DNA of 64,000 nt from assembly GCF_002479495.1 (NCBI RefSeq), contig NZ_DLNQ01000015.1, forward strand, positions 73,170-137,169, given 5' to 3'. Source of the stretch: Brevundimonas sp. UBA7506. Its GTDB lineage: Bacteria; Pseudomonadota; Alphaproteobacteria; Caulobacterales; Caulobacteraceae. Positions 27,280 through 34,062 of the stretch are shown here, one piece after another. The notes beneath the pieces are model-generated. The model was not told the DNA's origin. It did not search any database and saw only the letters and a program-made list of their open reading frames with translations. A program made the position numbers and the translations under genes. Within the stretch, counting starts at the first letter, position 1; every line of letters begins with the position of its first letter.

Positions 27280-27324
27280 GGGTCGCTATCGCTCGGCTCG
27301 CGGAGCCTCGCTGCTTGAGCGACG
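27280..27324 (-). repeat. hairpin repeat copy 5
   Basis: Reverse-oriented copy located 6 nt after the Usp stop. The outer stem is GTCGCT/AGCGAC and the inner stem GGCTC-CGC-GAGCC. The conserved CAAGCAGC is read on the minus strand. Confidence 0.88.
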
Positions 27325-27333
27325 ATGCTGCGT

Positions 27334-27486
27334 TTCTCCCTCCCCTTCATGGGGAGGGTGGCTGAGCCCGGAGGGCGAGGCCGAGTGGGGCGCTCGGCAA
27401 ATCAGAAGCCACGCCAGCATCACCTTGCCCTCCCCACCCGATCGACGCTTCGCGCCGACCACCCTCCCCATGAAGGGGAGGGAGAA
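27334..27486. repeat. 153-bp inverted-repeat-bounded intergenic element (MITE-like)
   Basis: The ends are near-perfect inverted repeats of 28 bp, TTCTCCCTCCCCTTCATGGG... at 27334-27361 and its complement at 27459-27486. Each arm is itself nearly palindromic (CCCTCCCCTTCATGGGGAGGG type). The inside contains no gene. It sits between the Usp gene and the Nfu gene. This CTCCCCTTCATGGGGAGG class is familiar between alphaproteobacterial genes. Confidence 0.8.
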
Positions 27487-27524
27487 GGCTTGCGAACTTC
27501 TCTGTCGAGGTCCATCTCCCGGCC

Positions 27525-28082
27525 ATGTTCATCCAGACCGAACCCACGCCGAACCCCCATGTCCTGAAATTCCTGCCGGGCCGCGACGTGGCGCCGGAAG
27601 GCGTGCTGGAATATCGCACCATCGACGAGGCGGCCGCCTCGCCCCTGGCCGAAGCCCTGTTCGAGGTGGAAGGCGTCGAGGGCGTCTTCTTCGGCGCCGA
27701 CTATGTCTCGGTGACGCGCGGCGCCCAGGCCCCGGACTGGAGCGCGATGAAGGCCCCTATCCTGTCGGTCATCATGGACCACTTCGTCTCGGGGGCGCCG
27801 CTGACGCGCGGCGTCGAGGCTTCGAACGAGGATGCCGGCGAGGACACGGAGATCATCGCCGAGATCAAGGGTCTGCTCGACAGCCGCATCCGCCCGGCCG
27901 TGGCCCAGGACGGCGGCGACATCCTGTTCGACCATTTCGACGAGGAAACCGGCGTCCTGCGCCTGCGCATGCGCGGCGCCTGCTCGGGCTGCCCCTCCTC
28001 CTCGGCTACCCTGAAGGCTGGCGTGGAGCAGATGATGCGCCACTACATCCCCGAAGTGACCAGCGTCGAGCAGGTCATCTAG
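27525..28082 (+). CDS. NifU/Nfu family iron-sulfur cluster carrier
   Basis: This is a 185-residue Nfu-type scaffold that passes Fe-S clusters to client enzymes. The N-terminal Nfu_N domain starts MFIQTEPTPNPHVLKFLPG and the C-terminal NifU-like domain holds CSGCP, with Cys153 and Cys156 as the cluster ligands. The architecture matches mitochondrial NFU1 rather than E. coli NfuA. Likely clients within the window are MiaB, HemW and the two aconitases; this is inference. It is followed within 5 nt by a hairpin repeat. Confidence 0.93.
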   Translation: MFIQTEPTPNPHVLKFLPGRDVAPEGVLEYRTIDEAAASPLAEALFEVEGVEGVFFGADYVSVTRGAQAPDWSAMKAPILSVIMDHFVSGAPLTRGVEASNEDAGEDTEIIAEIKGLLDSRIRPAVAQDGGDILFDHFDEETGVLRLRMRGACSGCPSSSATLKAGVEQMMRHYIPEVTSVEQVI

Positions 28083-28086
28083 GCAA

Positions 28087-28130
28087 GGGGCGCTATCGCT
28101 CGCCGCGCGGCGGCTCGCTGCTTGAGCGCA
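28087..28130 (-). repeat. hairpin repeat copy 6 (identical to copy 4)
   Basis: Same 44-nt sequence and orientation as 26630-26673, again starting a few bases after a stop codon (Nfu gene). Identity over 44 nt at 1.4 kb distance suggests recent duplication or gene conversion. Confidence 0.9.
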
Positions 28131-28210
28131 GGTGGGGCGCGCGCGAAGCGCCAGGCCGCGTCGGGTCGGGAGGTCCCGAGGGGCCGACGACGCGGCTCCA
28201 CAAAGATGTT

Positions 28211-28224
28211 GTTTCACATGAAAC
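28211..28224. promoter_or_regulatory. perfect inverted repeat GTTTCA-CA-TGAAAC before an XRE gene
   Basis: GTTTCA and TGAAAC form a perfect dyad with a 2-bp spacer, 37 bp upstream of the XRE start at 28262. With flanks (28210-28225) it differs from consensus parS by a single central base. It could be an autoregulatory operator or a weak ParB site. TGAAAC half-sites recur on the other side of the gene. Confidence 0.55.
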
Positions 28225-28261
28225 ACTATCGTCCGAACGGGCCGTGGGGCATGATCGCCGC

Positions 28262-28864
28262 ATGGCCCGTTTCACATCTGATGATGACGCCGGAGCCGAG
28301 GGGCGCGCCCTCGGCGAAGCCCTGTCCGCCTTGCGCCGCGAACGCGGCCTCAGCCAGGCCGAGGCAGGCACGCGGATCGGCATGACCAGCCAGGGCTGGG
28401 GCCTGTACGAGGCGGGCAAGCGCCCCGGTCTGTTCCGCCCCGACGTCCAGCGGCGCCTGACCGCCGCCCTCGACGCCACACCCGAGGATCTGGCCCTTCT
28501 GGTCGGCGCCGTCCCCGCCCCGATCTCCCCGCCCAGGACCCCGTCGGATGAGCTTCAGGCGCGCGGTCGCGCCTTCGAGGCCGCGCCTATGGCCGAGCGG
28601 CGGCGGCTGCAGCTTTCCACCGACGACCTGGCCCCCTGGGCCGCCGCCGGGACGGTGCTGGAATATGCGCCGGGCCGCTGGCCGCGCCGCGATCAGGGCT
28701 GCGTCATTGAGATGGACGACGGCTCCTTGCGGGCGCGGCTCTATGTGCGTTCGGACGAGGTCGAGCTGGTGGTGCGGGGCGCGGGCGCCCTGCTGACCAT
28801 CGAGCGGATCCCACGTCATTCGGCGCGCGCCGTCTCGGCCGTGACGGCGCGGCTGGATGAGTGA
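28262..28864 (+). CDS. XRE-type regulator with a degenerate S24/CI-like C-terminal domain
   Basis: This is a 200-residue repressor-like protein. Residues about 13-70 form an XRE helix-turn-helix (LGEALSALRRERGLSQAEAG and onward). The C-terminus resembles a peptidase S24/CI domain (DDLAPWAAAGTVLEYAPG, GCVIEMDDGSLRARLYV), but the catalytic Ser and Lys positions appear to be Asp and Ala/Arg, so self-cleavage is unlikely. ATG 28262 is chosen; GTG 28244 is an alternative. TGAAAC-type half-sites lie just upstream and just downstream. It may be a phage-derived regulator now fixed in the chromosome. Confidence 0.8.
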   Translation: MARFTSDDDAGAEGRALGEALSALRRERGLSQAEAGTRIGMTSQGWGLYEAGKRPGLFRPDVQRRLTAALDATPEDLALLVGAVPAPISPPRTPSDELQARGRAFEAAPMAERRRLQLSTDDLAPWAAAGTVLEYAPGRWPRRDQGCVIEMDDGSLRARLYVRSDEVELVVRGAGALLTIERIPRHSARAVSAVTARLDE

Positions 28865-28903
28865 TGAAACGAAAAAGTTGTGTTTCATCGCGCTCTATGA
28901 AAC
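28863..28903. promoter_or_regulatory. triple TGAAAC/GTTTCA half-site cluster between two XRE genes
   Basis: GATGAAAC (28863-28870), GTTTCATC (28882-28889) and ATGAAAC (28897-28903) form two overlapping inverted repeats sharing the central half-site. The cluster overlaps the end of the first XRE gene and lies 33 bp before the second. The half-site is the same as in the dyad at 28211-28224. Confidence 0.55.
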
Positions 28904-28936
28904 TGTACGGCGGTGAACGTCAGGGAGCCGCCGTCC

Positions 28937-29305
28937 ATGAACCGCCGCACTCAGCATATCGACGCCGTCGTGGGCCTGCGGATGGCGGCCCGTCGGTCGG
29001 CGCTCGGCCTGTCGCAGACGGCCCTGGCCGAGCAGCTGGGGGTCAGCTTCCAGCAGGTGCAGAAGTACGAAAAGGGCGCCAACCGAGTCTCGGCCTCGCG
29101 CCTGCATCAGGTGGCGACCGTCCTGGGCTGTTCGGTGGCCGACTTCTTTCCCGCGCGGGCCGATGCGCCCGACCCCATGGCCGGTCTGCGCGACCTGACG
29201 GCGACGGCGGACGGCCGCGCCCTGGCCGAGGCCTTTCACCGCATCGCGGACCCGGCGCTGCGTCAGGCGGTGACGCGGGTGGTCGAGGCGCTGGCGTCGG
29301 CCTGA
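28937..29305 (+). CDS. XRE family transcriptional regulator (short, 122 aa)
   Basis: This is a helix-turn-helix protein with SQTALAEQLGVSFQQVQKYE as its DNA-binding unit and a short helical C-terminus. ATG 28937 has AGGGAG 9 nt upstream; a GTG at 28913 is an alternative. It is clearly paralogous to the regulator at 36225 (shared FQQ-QKYEKGANR-SAS block). Such proteins are common in Alphaproteobacteria, usually as regulators of stationary-phase or stress functions, but the target here is unknown. It lies 22 bp before tsaB. Confidence 0.83.
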   Translation: MNRRTQHIDAVVGLRMAARRSALGLSQTALAEQLGVSFQQVQKYEKGANRVSASRLHQVATVLGCSVADFFPARADAPDPMAGLRDLTATADGRALAEAFHRIADPALRQAVTRVVEALASA

Positions 29306-29327
29306 TCGCCCCGATAGGAAGGCGGCG

Positions 29328-30017
29328 ATGAAAGTTCTGATCGTGGATACGGCGCTGGGCGCCTGTTCGGCCGGGGTGGTCGAGGACGGGCGCCTGCTGG
29401 GCCTGCGCACCGAACTGATGACCAAGGGCCATCAGGAGCGTTTGGCCGGCATGGCCCGCGACGCGGTGGCCGAGGCCGGCGGCGGCTTCGGCGCCGTTGA
29501 CCGGATCGGCGTCACCGTGGGGCCTGGCTCCTTCACCGGCCTGCGCGTCGGTCTCGCCTTCGCCCAGGGTCTGGGCGCGGCGCTGGATCGCCCGGTCGTC
29601 GGGGTCTCGACCCTGGACGCTTTGGCCGCATCATCTCCCGCCACGGGGCTGGTCGCCGCCGTCATCGACGCGCGCCGGGGGCAGGTCTACGCGCGGCTGT
29701 TCCGCGACGGGGTCGCCATGGGCGCGGCCGAGGCCCTGCCGTTGGACGTCGCGGTGGACCGCATTCTTCAGGCTGCAGCCGGGAATGCGCCGGCCCTGGT
29801 CGGATCGGGGGCCCTGTTGTTGGCGGAAGCCTTCCCGGACCACCTCGCGGACGCGGTGATTAGGCCGCTGGCGGCGCCGCCGCCTGAGACCCTGGCTAGC
29901 CTGACCGCCACCGCCGATCCGACGACGGCCCTGCCCCGCCCGCTCTATCTGCGCGCGCCCGACGCCACCCCGCCCAGCCGCCTGCCGGGCCAGCCGCGCC
30001 CGCCCGCCGCATCATGA
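29328..30017 (+). CDS. tsaB: tRNA threonylcarbamoyladenosine biosynthesis protein TsaB
   Basis: TsaB is the non-catalytic partner of TsaD in t6A37 synthesis on ANN-decoding tRNAs. The 229-residue protein has the ASKHA-fold start KVLIVDTALGACSAGV, the segment KGHQERLAGM and the diagnostic GPGSFTGLRVGL near residue 65. rimI follows after 10 bp, the usual alphaproteobacterial pair. A proline-rich tail closes the protein. Confidence 0.94.
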   Translation: MKVLIVDTALGACSAGVVEDGRLLGLRTELMTKGHQERLAGMARDAVAEAGGGFGAVDRIGVTVGPGSFTGLRVGLAFAQGLGAALDRPVVGVSTLDALAASSPATGLVAAVIDARRGQVYARLFRDGVAMGAAEALPLDVAVDRILQAAAGNAPALVGSGALLLAEAFPDHLADAVIRPLAAPPPETLASLTATADPTTALPRPLYLRAPDATPPSRLPGQPRPPAAS

Positions 30018-30027
30018 CTGGCGCCTC

Positions 30028-30435
30028 GTGACCGACGCCCTCGCCGCCCTCCACGCCGAGGCCTTCGAGACGCCGTGGGACGCCGCCTCCCTGTCGGCCC
30101 TGCTGGCCTCGCCCGGTGTCTTTGCGGTCGAGGAGCCCGACGGCTTCATCCTGATCCGCGTGGTCGCCGACGAGGCGGAGATCCTGACCCTGGCCGTGCG
30201 GCCATCTGCAAGGCGCGGCGGGCTCGGCCGACGTCTGGTCGAGGCCGCCGTGGTCCGAGCGGCGGCGCTGGGGGCCGAGCGCATGTTCCTGGAAGTGGCC
30301 GAGGACAATGTCGCCGCCCGCGCCCTCTACGCCCGCACGGGGTTCACCGAGGCGGGGCGTCGTCGCGGATATTATGCGCGTGCGGATGGAAGCCGTGAGG
30401 ACGCCCTGGTGCTGGCGCTGAACTTTTCTCGATAG
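30028..30435 (+). CDS. rimI: ribosomal-protein-alanine N-acetyltransferase RimI
   Basis: RimI is a GNAT enzyme that acetylates the N-terminal alanine of protein S18. The 135-residue product has the acetyl-CoA loop ARRGGLGRRLVEAAV, a variant of the Q/RxxGxG/A motif, and the C-terminal NVAARALYARTGFTEAGRRRGYY typical of RimI. The start is GTG at 30028. It sits directly after tsaB. Substrate identity follows the family and the neighbourhood, not direct evidence. Confidence 0.9.
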   Translation: MTDALAALHAEAFETPWDAASLSALLASPGVFAVEEPDGFILIRVVADEAEILTLAVRPSARRGGLGRRLVEAAVVRAAALGAERMFLEVAEDNVAARALYARTGFTEAGRRRGYYARADGSREDALVLALNFSR

Positions 30436-30472
30436 CTTCCATAAGGCGACGGCTCAGCCTATCCTCCGCCCC

Positions 30473-30949
30473 ATGGAACGGATCGAGAAACTTTGCGCCG
30501 ACCGCGGCATGCGTATGACCGAGCAGCGGCGCGTGATCGCCCGCGTGCTGTCGCAGGCCGAGGATCACCCTGACGTCGAGGAGCTGTATCGCCGCGCCTC
30601 CGCCATCGATCCGCATATCTCGATCGCCACCGTCTATCGCACCGTGCGCCTGTTCGAAGAGGCGGGCGTGGTCGAAAAGCACGACTTCGGCGACGGTCGC
30701 AGCCGCTACGAAGAAGCGGGCGACGACCACCACGACCACCTGATCGACACCAAGACCGGCGAGGTCATCGAGTTCTTCGACGCCGAGATCGAGCGCCTGA
30801 AGACCGAGATCGCCAAGCGTCTGGGCTTCGAACTGGTCGGTCACAAGCTGGAGCTCTACGGCCACTCGATCGAGGGCGTCGAGCCCAGCGAGCGCGAGGG
30901 CCTGATCTACAAGCGCCACGCCGCACGCGTGGAGCCCACCGACAGCTGA
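30473..30949 (+). CDS. fur: ferric uptake regulator Fur
   Basis: Fur is an iron-responsive repressor. The 158-residue protein has the N-terminal winged helix (MRMTEQRRVIARVLSQAEDH, then ISIATVYRTVRLFEEAG) and a C-terminal dimerisation domain with the metal-ligand region DDHHDHLI. It has only one cysteine, near the N-terminus, and lacks the C-terminal CxxC zinc site of E. coli Fur, as in other Alphaproteobacteria. It lies 37 bp after rimI. Possible targets in the window are haem and Fe-S genes. Confidence 0.94.
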   Translation: MERIEKLCADRGMRMTEQRRVIARVLSQAEDHPDVEELYRRASAIDPHISIATVYRTVRLFEEAGVVEKHDFGDGRSRYEEAGDDHHDHLIDTKTGEVIEFFDAEIERLKTEIAKRLGFELVGHKLELYGHSIEGVEPSEREGLIYKRHAARVEPTDS

Positions 30950-31015
30950 GGCTGCCGAGCGTCGTCTGCGCCTGATCGCCTTGCCGTCGTCGGCTTGGGC
31001 GATCATAAGCCGCGC

Positions 31016-32434
31016 ATGACCGATACGCTCGAAAAGCCTGTGGACACGGCGGATGGCGTGGCCGAAACGGCTGCGCCCAAACGCCTCTTCATCAAGACCT
31101 ACGGCTGTCAGATGAACGTCTATGACAGCGAGCGCATGGCCGACGTCCTGCGCCCGCTGGGCTATGCGCCGACCGACGCGCCCGAAGGGGCCGATTTCGT
31201 CATCCTCAACACATGCCATATCCGCGAACGGGCCGCCGAAAAGGTCTATTCGGAACTGGGCAAGCTGAAGCAGATGCGCGAGCGCAAGGTCGCGCGCGGC
31301 GACGGCGGCATGACCATCGCGGTCGCCGGCTGCGTCGCCCAGGCCGAGGGCGAAGAGATCATGAAGCGCCAGCCGGCGGTCGACCTGGTGGTCGGCCCCC
31401 AGGCCTACCACCAGCTGCCGGAGCTCCTGACCCGCACGGCGCGGGCGCGCGGCGAGCGCATCGGCGCCGACTTTGCCCCGCATGAGAAGTTCGACGCCCT
31501 GACGCCCGAGATGATCGCGACACGCGGCGGCGACGGCCCGACCGCCTTCCTGACCGTGCAGGAGGGCTGCGACAAGTTCTGCACCTTCTGCGTCGTGCCC
31601 TATACGCGCGGCGCCGAGTGGTCGCGTCCGGTTTCTGCCGTCCTGGCCGAGGCCCGCGCCCTGGCCGACCGGGGCGTGCGCGAGGTCACCCTGCTGGGCC
31701 AGAACGTCAACGCCTATGACGGCGAGGGGCCGGACGGAAAGCCCTTCACCCTGGCCCGGCTGGCCTACGCCCTGGCCGAGATTCCCGGTCTGGACCGCAT
31801 CCGCTACACGACCAGCCACGCCAACGACATGAGCGATGACCTGATCGCCGCCCACGCCGATCTGGACGCCCTGATGCCCTATCTGCACCTGCCGGTTCAG
31901 GCCGGGTCTGACCGGGTGTTGCGGCTGATGAACCGCAAGCATGGCCGCCAGAAATACATCGACCTGATCGCCCGCATCCGCGACGCGCGGCCCGACATGG
32001 CCATCGCCGGCGACTTCATCGTCGGCTTCCCCGGCGAGACGGATCGCGACTTCGAGGAGACCCTCGATCTGGTGCGCCAGGTCACCTATGCGGGGGCCTT
32101 CAGTTTCGTCTATTCGCCGCGTCCCGGCACCCCCGCCGCCACCATGCCGGGCCAGATCGAGGAGAAGGTCGGGCTGGAGCGTCTGCAGCGGTTGCAGGCC
32201 CTGTTGTTCGAGCAGCAGACCGCCTTCAACGCGGCCCAGGCGGGCAGAACGTTGAACGTGCTGTTCGAAAAGAAGGGACGTTATGCGGGTCAGGCCATCG
32301 GCCGTTCGCCCTATCTGCAGGCCGTTCACGTCGAGGACGCGGATCATCTGCTGGGCCAGATCGTTCCGGTACAGATCATCAGCGGCGCCCAGAACAGTCT
32401 GAACGGGCGGTTGGCCGACCCAAGCACTATCTAG
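31016..32434 (+). CDS. miaB: tRNA-2-methylthio-N6-dimethylallyladenosine synthase MiaB
   Basis: MiaB is a radical-SAM methylthiotransferase acting on i6A37 of tRNA. The 472-residue protein has the auxiliary-cluster cysteines in [19 protein letters not shown] and AGCVAQ, the radical-SAM motif [12 protein letters not shown] (CxxxCxxC) and a C-terminal TRAM domain ending with [13 protein letters not shown] 31016 is chosen; an upstream ATG at 30995 adds seven residues. Together with fur and the Nfu gene it belongs to an iron-sulfur-related neighbourhood. Confidence 0.96.
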   Translation: MTDTLEKPVDTADGVAETAAPKRLFIKTYGCQMNVYDSERMADVLRPLGYAPTDAPEGADFVILNTCHIRERAAEKVYSELGKLKQMRERKVARGDGGMTIAVAGCVAQAEGEEIMKRQPAVDLVVGPQAYHQLPELLTRTARARGERIGADFAPHEKFDALTPEMIATRGGDGPTAFLTVQEGCDKFCTFCVVPYTRGAEWSRPVSAVLAEARALADRGVREVTLLGQNVNAYDGEGPDGKPFTLARLAYALAEIPGLDRIRYTTSHANDMSDDLIAAHADLDALMPYLHLPVQAGSDRVLRLMNRKHGRQKYIDLIARIRDARPDMAIAGDFIVGFPGETDRDFEETLDLVRQVTYAGAFSFVYSPRPGTPAATMPGQIEEKVGLERLQRLQALLFEQQTAFNAAQAGRTLNVLFEKKGRYAGQAIGRSPYLQAVHVEDADHLLGQIVPVQIISGAQNSLNGRLADPSTI

Positions 32435-32451
32435 ACCTGTATTGCAGCGAC

Positions 32452-32494
32452 GTCCCTCAAGCAGCCTCGTCCCGCTGGACGAGGCGTTAGGGAC
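32452..32494 (+). repeat. hairpin repeat copy 7 (first of three tandem copies)
   Basis: The outer stem GTCCCT/AGGGAC and inner stem CTCGTCC/GGACGAG are both perfect. The conserved CAAGCAGC and GCGTTAG segments are on the plus strand. Confidence 0.92.
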
Positions 32495-32504
32495 ACAAGA
32501 GAAT

Positions 32505-32549
32505 GGTCCCTCAAGCAGCCTCGCTCCGCGAGCAAGGCGATAGGGGCCC
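32505..32549 (+). repeat. hairpin repeat copy 8 (second tandem copy)
   Basis: The outer stem is GGTCCCT against AGGGGCC, with one T-G pairing. The inner stem CTCGCTC against GAGCAAG has one mismatch. The core is CAAGCAGC then GCGATAG. Confidence 0.9.
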
Positions 32550-32555
32550 TAAAAC

Positions 32556-32595
32556 GCTCTCAAGCAGCCCCGCTCCGCGAGCGGGGCGCTAGAGC
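32556..32595 (+). repeat. hairpin repeat copy 9 (third tandem copy, just before phoH)
   Basis: The outer stem is GCTCT/AGAGC and the inner stem CCCCGCTC/GAGCGGGG. It ends 18 bp before the phoH ATG, so it probably lies within or at the edge of the phoH 5' leader. Confidence 0.92.
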
Positions 32596-32613
32596 AACAA
32601 AGATGGAGCCTTA

Positions 32614-33606
32614 ATGGCGCGAGAGTCCGAATTCCTGTCCCTGAGCGATCAGGCGCTGCGAGCCGTGATCGGCCCCAACAGCCGCCACGTCGCCCTGATC
32701 GAGGACGCCTTCAAGGTGTTGGTCGAGGCGCCTGGCGGGGGCGTGTCGATCAACGGCTCGGCGCGGGATCGGGCCCAGGCGAAACGCGTGGTCGAAACCC
32801 TGGCCAAGCGTGCCGACGCAGGCGCCGAGATCACCGAGGCCGATGTGCGGATGGCGCTCGGCGCCGCGGTGACGCAGCCGCGCGCCGATCAGGGCCGGGT
32901 GGTGCCGGACGCCGTGGCCCTGCCGGTCGGGCGGCGCGGGGCCATCGCGCCCAAGACGGCGGCCCAGGCGCGCTATCTGGACCTTCTCAGCCGCTGCGAG
33001 CTGACCTTCGGCGTCGGTCCGGCGGGCACAGGCAAGACCTTCCTGGCGGCGGCCTATGGCGCCAGTCTGCTGCGGCGCGGCCAGGTGGACCGCCTGGTCA
33101 TCACCCGTCCGGCCGTTGAGGCGGGCGAGAAGCTGGGCTTCCTGCCGGGCGACCTGAATGAGAAGGTCGACCCTTATCTGGCTCCGATCTGGGAGGCGCT
33201 GAACGACATCCTCGGCGTCGAGGACGTGCGTCGTCGCCGCGAGAAGGGCGAGATCGAAGCCGCCCCCATCGCCTTCATGCGCGGGCGCACCCTCAGCCAC
33301 GCCTTCATCATCGTCGACGAGGCCCAGAACACCTCGCGCCTGCAGATGAAGATGGTCCTGACCCGTCTGGGCGAGGGCGCGCGCATGGTCGTCACCGGAG
33401 ACCCGTCGCAGATCGACCTGCTGAACCCGCGCGATTCCGGTCTCGCCCACGCCCTGCGCATCCTGAAGGACGTGAAGGGGGTCGGGGTTCAGGCCTTCAA
33501 GGCCGAGGACGTGGTGCGCCACGCCATGGTCGAGCGCATCGTGCGCGCCTATGACGCCGACGCGGCGCGCAACCGTCCGACGCCGGACCTCGAGGACGAA
33601 GACTGA
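32614..33606 (+). CDS. PhoH family ATPase (YbeZ)
   Basis: This is a 330-residue PhoH-like P-loop protein. It has an N-terminal KH-like region (residues about 15-75), the Walker A GPAGTGKTFLAAA and Walker B AFIIVDEAQNTS with the following GDPSQIDL segment. YbeZ works with the endoribonuclease YbeY in 16S rRNA maturation and ribosome quality control, and ybeY follows directly with no gap. Three tandem hairpin repeats lie immediately upstream. The acidic tail (DLEDED) is normal for the family. Confidence 0.93.
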   Translation: MARESEFLSLSDQALRAVIGPNSRHVALIEDAFKVLVEAPGGGVSINGSARDRAQAKRVVETLAKRADAGAEITEADVRMALGAAVTQPRADQGRVVPDAVALPVGRRGAIAPKTAAQARYLDLLSRCELTFGVGPAGTGKTFLAAAYGASLLRRGQVDRLVITRPAVEAGEKLGFLPGDLNEKVDPYLAPIWEALNDILGVEDVRRRREKGEIEAAPIAFMRGRTLSHAFIIVDEAQNTSRLQMKMVLTRLGEGARMVVTGDPSQIDLLNPRDSGLAHALRILKDVKGVGVQAFKAEDVVRHAMVERIVRAYDADAARNRPTPDLEDED

Positions 33607-34062
33607 ATGATCGAGATCGAAGTCGAGGACGCGGCCTGGACGGCTGCGCTGTCTGACGTCGAGGCCGTCGTCCTGCACGCGGCAACTGCGGCGCTGGGAA
33701 CCGTCGAGGGCGATGTGGTCGTGCTGCTGACCGATGACGCCGGGGTTCAGGATCTGAACGCCCGTTTCCGCGACAAGGATCGGCCGACCAACGTCCTGTC
33801 CTTCCCGGCGGCCGAGAGCGCATTTCCGCATCTGGGCGACGTGGTGCTGGGCTTCGCCTATTGCGCCGCTGAAGCTGAGGTGCAGGGCAAGACCCTGTCG
33901 AACCATCTGAGCCATCTGGTCGTCCACGGCGTGCTGCACCTGCTGGGCCGCGACCACGAAGATGACGCCGAGGCCGAGGAGATGGAGGCCGAGGAGCGCG
34001 AGATCCTGGCGTCGCTCGGCGTCGCCGATCCCTATGCCGCTGAACATGAGGCGACTGCATGA
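33607..34062 (+). CDS. ybeY: endoribonuclease YbeY
   Basis: YbeY is a zinc-dependent single-strand endoribonuclease for 16S rRNA 3'-end maturation. The 151-residue protein has the zinc motif HGVLHLLGRDH (HxxxHxxxxxH) near residue 110 and the preceding RPTNVLSFP. It begins on the base after the phoH stop, and its own stop overlaps the lnt start (ATGA). In many relatives a CorC-type gene stands between ybeY and lnt; here it is missing. Confidence 0.95.
   Translation: MIEIEVEDAAWTAALSDVEAVVLHAATAALGTVEGDVVVLLTDDAGVQDLNARFRDKDRPTNVLSFPAAESAFPHLGDVVLGFAYCAAEAEVQGKTLSNHLSHLVVHGVLHLLGRDHEDDAEAEEMEAEEREILASLGVADPYAAEHEATA

Noticed and set aside
27425..28261. Upstream extension of the XRE frame across the Nfu gene
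   Set aside because: It overlaps the real Nfu gene in another frame and a hairpin repeat; the XRE domain starts just after ATG 28262.
32452..32595. Possible CRISPR array
   Set aside because: The three units are hairpins with different stems and no constant repeat-spacer pattern; no cas gene is nearby.
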